Of a stretch of 34,593 nucleotides of DNA, positions 31,118 to 34,593 are shown piece after piece (within the stretch, counting starts at the first letter, position 1; every line of letters starts with the position of its first letter). This DNA comes from Brevibacterium linens ATCC 9172 (GTDB taxonomy: Bacteria > Actinomycetota > Actinomycetes > Actinomycetales > Brevibacteriaceae). A program made the position numbers and the translations under genes. Under the pieces are notes generated by a model that was not told the origin of the DNA, made no database searches, and saw only the letters and a list, made by a program, of their open reading frames with translations. The stretch spans positions 1 through 34,593 of the forward strand of contig NZ_FXYY01000029.1 of assembly GCF_900169165.1 (NCBI RefSeq), read 5' to 3'.

Positions 31118-31124
31118 GGCGACG

Positions 31125-31310
31125 TCAGCGCGTTCGGTCGCGGTCCTTGGACTTCAGTGAGGCCTTGATGAGGCCGAAGATCGCGAGCGCCACGACAACG
31201 GTGATGATGGCCTTGACGAGGAACCACGCGACGGAGAACGCGACGTTGACCACCCACCACGCGATGATGATGGCGATGATCGCGCCGATGACGCTCCACA
31301 CGGTACTCAT
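31125..31310 (-). CDS. Small two-helix membrane protein of unknown function
   Basis: This 61-aa protein has two hydrophobic segments (about residues 4-25, VWSVIGAIIAIIIAWWVVNV, and 27-48, including AIITVVVALAIFGLI) and a basic tail KSKDRDRTR. ATG 31310 is 7 nt after GGAGG, while ATG 31316 is too close to it. No family is recognised. The convergent dehydratase and same-strand ABC ATPase do not indicate a role. Confidence 0.65.
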   Translation of the reverse strand: MSTVWSVIGAIIAIIIAWWVVNVAFSVAWFLVKAIITVVVALAIFGLIKASLKSKDRDRTR

Positions 31311-31398
31311 CTTCATGCCTCCAGCCTAGGCCCGAGTGCACGGCGGTGCAATGCGCGCGGTGATCGTCCCAGCCGATACCCAGCAGTCGTGCAGTTCG

Positions 31399-32202
31399 TC
31401 AGCCGAGCACCGCACCGGACCGGACCGCGCGGGCCGACCACCGGCGGTCGGCAAAGCCCACCTCGATCGGGTGGTCGAAGGCGGCAGAGACCTGCTCGGA
31501 GGTGAGCACCTCGGCGATGGGACCGGCAGCGGTCAGCCGACCGTCGGAGATGAGCGCGGCATGCGTGGTGGTCTCCGGAATCTCCTCGAGATGATGCGTG
31601 ACCAGCAGCGTCGCCAACTCCGGTGAGCGCAGCGACAGGGCATCGATGGTTTCGAGCAGCTGTTCGCGGGCGGCCACGTCGAGACCTGTGGTCGGTTCGT
31701 CGAAGAGCAGCAGCTGCGGGTCGGCGATGAGCGCACGTGCCACGAGCGCACGGCCCCGCTCCCCCTGCGACAGCACCTTCCACCCGGCATCGGCACGAGA
31801 GCCCAGCCCCACCTCGGCGATCTGGGCATCGGCCTTTGCAGTATCCGCATTTGCGGGTTCCCACCGCATGGGGCGCTCGACGGTGCCGGTCAGCCCGGTG
31901 AGGACGACCTCGCGGACGGTGAGGTTCGAGCGCAGCGGGTGGCGCGGGTTGACGTGTCCGATGAGGCGGCGCAGGGCTGCGAGATCGACCCGACCCATGC
32001 GTGATCCGAGGATGTCGACGGTGCCCGAGCTCGGGAACACCTGCGCCGAGGCGAAGCTCAGCAGGGTCGACTTCCCTGCTCCGTTCGGCCCGATGAGCAC
32101 CCAGTGTTCGCCGGCACCGATACGCAGATCGATGCCGTGGAGAATGTGCGTCTGCCCCCGGCGGAACGTCACATCGGCGATATCGAGCACAGTCTCCGCC
32201 AC
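31399..32202 (-). CDS. ABC transporter ATP-binding protein, stand-alone
   Basis: This 267-aa ATPase has Walker A GPNGAGKST (38-46), the ABC signature LSQGERGR, Walker B LLLFDEPTTG and the H-loop histidine in LLVTHHLEEIPET. A C-terminal segment of about 40 residues follows. The pattern resembles YlmA/ModF-like cytosolic ATPases. No permease or binding protein is adjacent, so it either serves a distant transporter or is a soluble ABC protein. GTG 32202 has GGTGAG 6 nt upstream; a long in-frame upstream stretch lacks domain features. An 82-bp gap precedes the small membrane protein gene downstream. Confidence 0.83.
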   Translation of the reverse strand: MAETVLDIADVTFRRGQTHILHGIDLRIGAGEHWVLIGPNGAGKSTLLSFASAQVFPSSGTVDILGSRMGRVDLAALRRLIGHVNPRHPLRSNLTVREVVLTGLTGTVERPMRWEPANADTAKADAQIAEVGLGSRADAGWKVLSQGERGRALVARALIADPQLLLFDEPTTGLDVAAREQLLETIDALSLRSPELATLLVTHHLEEIPETTTHAALISDGRLTAAGPIAEVLTSEQVSAAFDHPIEVGFADRRWSARAVRSGAVLG

Positions 32203-32379
32203 GTCTCGCTCACCCCTCAAGATCGACGGCCCCACCGGCCGGTTGGACCCATTCGATTCTAGGACCCACCTCGCCGAGGCGGCTCCCACCCTGAGATTCC
32301 GACGTTTCGCATGGTGGATCAGGAGTTCGCCCCACTGGCGCGGTCTCATCAGTGCGGTCTCGTCAGTGCAGCGTCGGGC

Positions 32380-32385
32380 CATAAT
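32380..32385 (+). promoter_or_regulatory. -10 element of the IclR gene, leaderless type
   Basis: CATAAT (5 of 6 to TATAAT) ends 6 nt before the ATG at 32392. GGAG lies only 3 nt before the ATG, too close to be a good ribosome-binding site. Confidence 0.42.
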
Positions 32386-32391
32386 GGAGAC

Positions 32392-33315
32392 ATGCACAAC
32401 GGCGCCGATTCGAATGAGGACCTCCGCGAGGAATATCGCATCAAGATGCGCGGTCGGCTGCTGCGCCGGTCGGCGTCGTTCAACGTCGCCCACGCCGTCG
32501 ACAGCCTCGAACCCGGCACCGGCGCGCAGAGCATCCAACGCGCGCTCACGCTGCTCAACCTCGTCGGGCTCATCGCCGGGGAGCGCCGTGAAGGCGCGAG
32601 CCTGTCCGAGCTCGCCTCGATCAGCGGTCGACCGAAGGCCAGCGTCCACCGCATGCTCCAGGCGCTCATCGCCATGGGCTACGTCGAACGCCTCGAAGAG
32701 GGCGGGTATCGCCTCGGCGTGCAGTCGCAGATCCTCGGTCAGCTGGCCCAGAAGTCGGTCGATCCCCTGGTCACGGAGTCAGAGTCGAGTCTGCTGCGCC
32801 TGGCCGAACTCAGCCAGGACACCGTGTTCCTCACTCTGCGCACGGGCAGCTATTCGATCTGCGCCCGCCGCGAGGAGGGCTTCGGTGAGATCTTCAACAA
32901 CGCCCTGTCCGTAGGCGACCGACATCCCCTGGGCATCGGCGCCGGATCGCTGGCGATCCTCTCCGAGCTCTCCCCCGCCGAGGTGGACGCCCAGTTCGAG
33001 GCCAACGCCGAGATCCTCGCCGAGAGATATCCGAAGGTCTCCGTCCCGCACCTGCGCGACATCATCGATCAGGCCCGCATCGACGGCTTCGTCCACAATC
33101 CGGGGCTCTTCGCCAAGGGGTCGTGGGCGGTGGCGGTGCCGCTGCGCATCCGCGGTTCCCGCCCACGTGCGGCTCTGTCGATCGCCTCGATCGCCGATCG
33201 CGTCACCGGCTCCCGAGTCGAACGTCTCGTCGCTCTGCTGCGCCGGGAGGCGAAGGCCATCGCCGAGGCGCTGAGTTCGCAGACCGACCCCGCCCCGGAC
33301 TCCGGCGACCTCTGA
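32392..33315 (+). CDS. IclR-family transcriptional regulator
   Basis: This 307-aa protein is longer than the usual 250-280 because of a 45-residue polar and basic lead. The IclR winged helix-turn-helix is at about 50-110 (SLSELASISGRPKASVHRML, GYVERLEEGGYRLG). The effector domain contains RHPLGIGAGSLAILSEL, FAKGSWAVAVPLR and AALSIASIADRV. IclR proteins sense small carboxylates or aromatic acids. The dehydrogenase gene starts 50 bp downstream on the same strand and is the likely target. Confidence 0.85.
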   Translation: MHNGADSNEDLREEYRIKMRGRLLRRSASFNVAHAVDSLEPGTGAQSIQRALTLLNLVGLIAGERREGASLSELASISGRPKASVHRMLQALIAMGYVERLEEGGYRLGVQSQILGQLAQKSVDPLVTESESSLLRLAELSQDTVFLTLRTGSYSICARREEGFGEIFNNALSVGDRHPLGIGAGSLAILSELSPAEVDAQFEANAEILAERYPKVSVPHLRDIIDQARIDGFVHNPGLFAKGSWAVAVPLRIRGSRPRAALSIASIADRVTGSRVERLVALLRREAKAIAEALSSQTDPAPDSGDL

Positions 33316-33351
33316 CCGACACCGCGCCTCGGTGCCGTGCGTGATCTCCGG

Positions 33352-33357
33352 TAGCGT
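33352..33357 (+). promoter_or_regulatory. -10-like element before the Ldh/Mdh-type gene
   Basis: TAGCGT lies 7 nt upstream of the ATG at 33365, again without a well-placed Shine-Dalgarno. The gene could alternatively be read through from IclR. Confidence 0.33.
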
Positions 33358-33364
33358 GAAGGCC

Positions 33365-34354
33365 ATGCCGGAGACTCCTCACGCCACGACCGTGTCCCTG
33401 CCGATCACCGAACTGCGGAACCTGTGCATCGCTGCGATCACGGCGGCCGGCGGCTCACCCGCGCTGGCGCAGTCTCTGGCGGAGGCGACCGTGGCCGCCG
33501 AGCGGCGGGGTAAGGCCGCCGTCGGCACGGCACACCTCGTCGATTATCTCGACGGCCTCGAGGCCGGCCGCATCAACGGGCAGGCGCAGCCGCGAGTGAC
33601 GAACCGCCTGCCCGCCGCGCACCACGTCGATGCCGACCGCGGCACTGCGCAGCTCGCCTTCGACGCCGCTTTCGACGACTTCGCCTCGTCTGCCGCAGAC
33701 CTCGGCATCTCCGTGCTCAACATCGCCAACGCCTTCACCGCCGGCGAACTCGGCTATTACACGACCCGACTCGCGGAGCGGGGTCTGCTGGCGTTTGCCG
33801 GCGCCAACTCGCCGGCGCTGATGTCGCTGTTCGGCTCACCGGGTTCGGCAACCGGAACGAACCCCTTCTCATTCGCCGTCCCGCACCCCGATGGCCCGCG
33901 CATGTTCGACCAGGCGACCAGTGCGACAGCCTGGGTCAACGTCCGCGACGCTGCCGATCGAGGAGAAACGATCCCCGAGGGGTGGGCACAGGACCCGAGC
34001 GGGGCGGCCACGGTCGAGGCCGAAGCCGCGCTCGCCGGTTCCCTGCTGCCGTTCGGCGGGGTCAAGGGCAGCAATGTGGCTCTCATGATCGAACTCCTCG
34101 CCATCCACGGCGGGGGCCGCTTCTCCGTCGACGCGCCCGCCTTCGACTCGGGGCAGGAGAACCCGGGCACGGGACTGTTCATCATCGCGATCGCGGCAGA
34201 CGCGTTCGATCCCGACTATTCGCAGCGGGTCACCGACCACCTCGACCGCCTGCACGCCAGCTTCGGCGTCGACTTCGGTCGCAAACGCAGCCTCGAGGTC
34301 ATCGAACTGCCCCGCGACCTCCATTCAGCACTCCTCACCCGCAGCCGCAGCTGA
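33365..34354 (+). CDS. Ldh/Mdh-type-2 family 2-oxo acid (malate/lactate-like) dehydrogenase
   Basis: This 329-aa NAD(P)-dependent oxidoreductase belongs to the LDH2/MDG2 family. Characteristic segments are RGKAAVGTAHLVDYLDGLEA, GYYTTRLAERGLLAFAGANS, FGSPGSATGTNPFSFAVP and LPFGGVKGSNVALMIELLAI. Family members reduce or oxidise malate, lactate, ureidoglycolate, sulfolactate or cyclic imino acids; nothing here decides between these. It has no signal peptide and is cytoplasmic. With the IclR gene just upstream it forms a small regulator-enzyme pair. A palindrome follows its stop, then an IS5-type end. Confidence 0.82.
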   Translation: MPETPHATTVSLPITELRNLCIAAITAAGGSPALAQSLAEATVAAERRGKAAVGTAHLVDYLDGLEAGRINGQAQPRVTNRLPAAHHVDADRGTAQLAFDAAFDDFASSAADLGISVLNIANAFTAGELGYYTTRLAERGLLAFAGANSPALMSLFGSPGSATGTNPFSFAVPHPDGPRMFDQATSATAWVNVRDAADRGETIPEGWAQDPSGAATVEAEAALAGSLLPFGGVKGSNVALMIELLAIHGGGRFSVDAPAFDSGQENPGTGLFIIAIAADAFDPDYSQRVTDHLDRLHASFGVDFGRKRSLEVIELPRDLHSALLTRSRS

Positions 34355-34359
34355 GCTTC

Positions 34360-34431
34360 GCCGACCGCTCGAGTTACCGTCGAACGCACACCACATAACT
34401 CGGTACAGCGACGGTAACTCGAACGGTCGGC
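34360..34431. terminator. Long palindrome after the dehydrogenase gene
   Basis: 23-bp arms (34360-34382 and 34409-34431; arm core CTCGAGTTACCGTCG) differ at one position and enclose a 26-nt loop. An outer GCTTCG/CGAAGC pair extends the structure with a bulge. It starts 6 bp after the stop, so it is probably a terminator, or a repeat unit. Confidence 0.6.
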
Positions 34432-34469
34432 ATGCGAGAGCGAAGCTTGAGTGAGCTGATTCTGAACTA

Positions 34470-34593
34470 GGGCATGTCTCCTTTATTGGCGGAGCCATGT
34501 CAGGATCGCGCTGATCACGACGGCCGCTCGATAGGTGATGGCGAGCTTGTCGTATCTCGTCGCTAACCCCCGCCATTGCTTGACGTAGGCAAA
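34470..34593 (-). mobile_element. IS5-type insertion sequence, right-edge fragment
   Basis: The element's terminal region begins GGGCATGTCTCCTT after CTAG (34467-34470) and carries the 3-prime end of a transposase read leftwards. The other end lies outside the window, so the terminal repeat and target duplication cannot be confirmed. Confidence 0.55.
34483..34593 (-). CDS. IS5 family transposase, C-terminal fragment (cut by window edge)
   Basis: Reading leftwards gives 36 residues beginning FAYVKQWRGLATRYDKLAI and ending VVISAILTWLRQ before TAA at 34483. This is the classical C-terminus of IS5-family (IS427-like) transposases. It includes the R..YDK..ITY region after the last catalytic glutamate and the terminal WLR. 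The DD and most of the catalytic core are beyond the edge. Confidence 0.78.
   Translation of the reverse strand, partial: FAYVKQWRGLATRYDKLAITYRAAVVISAILTWLRQ

Noticed and set aside
1..34593. CRISPR arrays, rRNA or tRNA genes
   Set aside because: No regularly spaced repeats and no tRNA- or rRNA-like stretches were recognised by eye; the only direct repeat pair is the 22-mer around vapBC.

Overview
The window is a high-GC actinobacterial chromosome segment. Gene content, GTG starts, 4-nt ATGA/GTGA gene overlaps and apparently leaderless genes suggest a Brevibacterium-like organism (inferred from protein character, no search run). It is bracketed by insertion-sequence fragments: the start of an IS630-type transposase at the left edge and the end of an IS5-type transposase at the right edge.

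Region 1 (1-9511) is mixed accessory metabolism and envelope functions: a LysR regulator; a glutathione-independent formaldehyde dehydrogenase (FdhA); an M20 amidohydrolase; a VOC/glyoxalase-fold protein; a SurA-like lipoprotein; an OFA-family MFS transporter with a 56-aa single-helix partner protein directly downstream; a trypsin-like/PDZ membrane protease; and a VTT/TVP38-type membrane protein.

Region 2 (9530-20684) is the core of a phenylacetate (PAA) catabolic locus. The minus-strand operon paaA-B-C-D-E-J-F-H-G encodes the ring-epoxidising oxygenase and its reductase, the isomerase and the beta-oxidation enzymes. Divergent from it are paaI-paaK and a TetR regulator, paaR. Further right (26389-30009) lie paaZ (ring opening and aldehyde oxidation) and a divergent MHS-family transporter. 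Four copies of one 18-bp palindrome (consensus about ACTGACCANNTGGTCRGT) sit in the three divergent promoter regions at promoter positions, so the TetR protein very probably controls all PAA units. Together these genes cover phenylacetate activation through to acetyl-CoA plus succinyl-CoA.

Region 3 (20679-21460) is a vapBC toxin-antitoxin cassette bounded by perfect 22-bp direct repeats that overlap the stop codons of the two flanking TetR genes. It looks like a recent, precise insertion between once-adjacent convergent genes.

Region 4 (21448-26244) is a TetR regulator divergent from glpD (carrying a one-base frameshift in a C run), an alkyl-DHAP-synthase-like flavoprotein and a diacylglycerol-kinase-family lipid kinase. 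This resembles the mycobacterial Rv2249c-Rv2252 set and points to glycerophospholipid/ether-lipid metabolism.

Region 5 (30143-34593) holds a serine/threonine dehydratase, a small membrane protein, a lone ABC ATPase, an IclR regulator with a type-2 malate/lactate dehydrogenase, and the IS5-type end. Large palindromes (terminators or dispersed repeats) lie between several genes. One of them, near 2564-2660 and again near 17577-17666, forms a repeat family. No rRNA, tRNA or CRISPR array was recognised.
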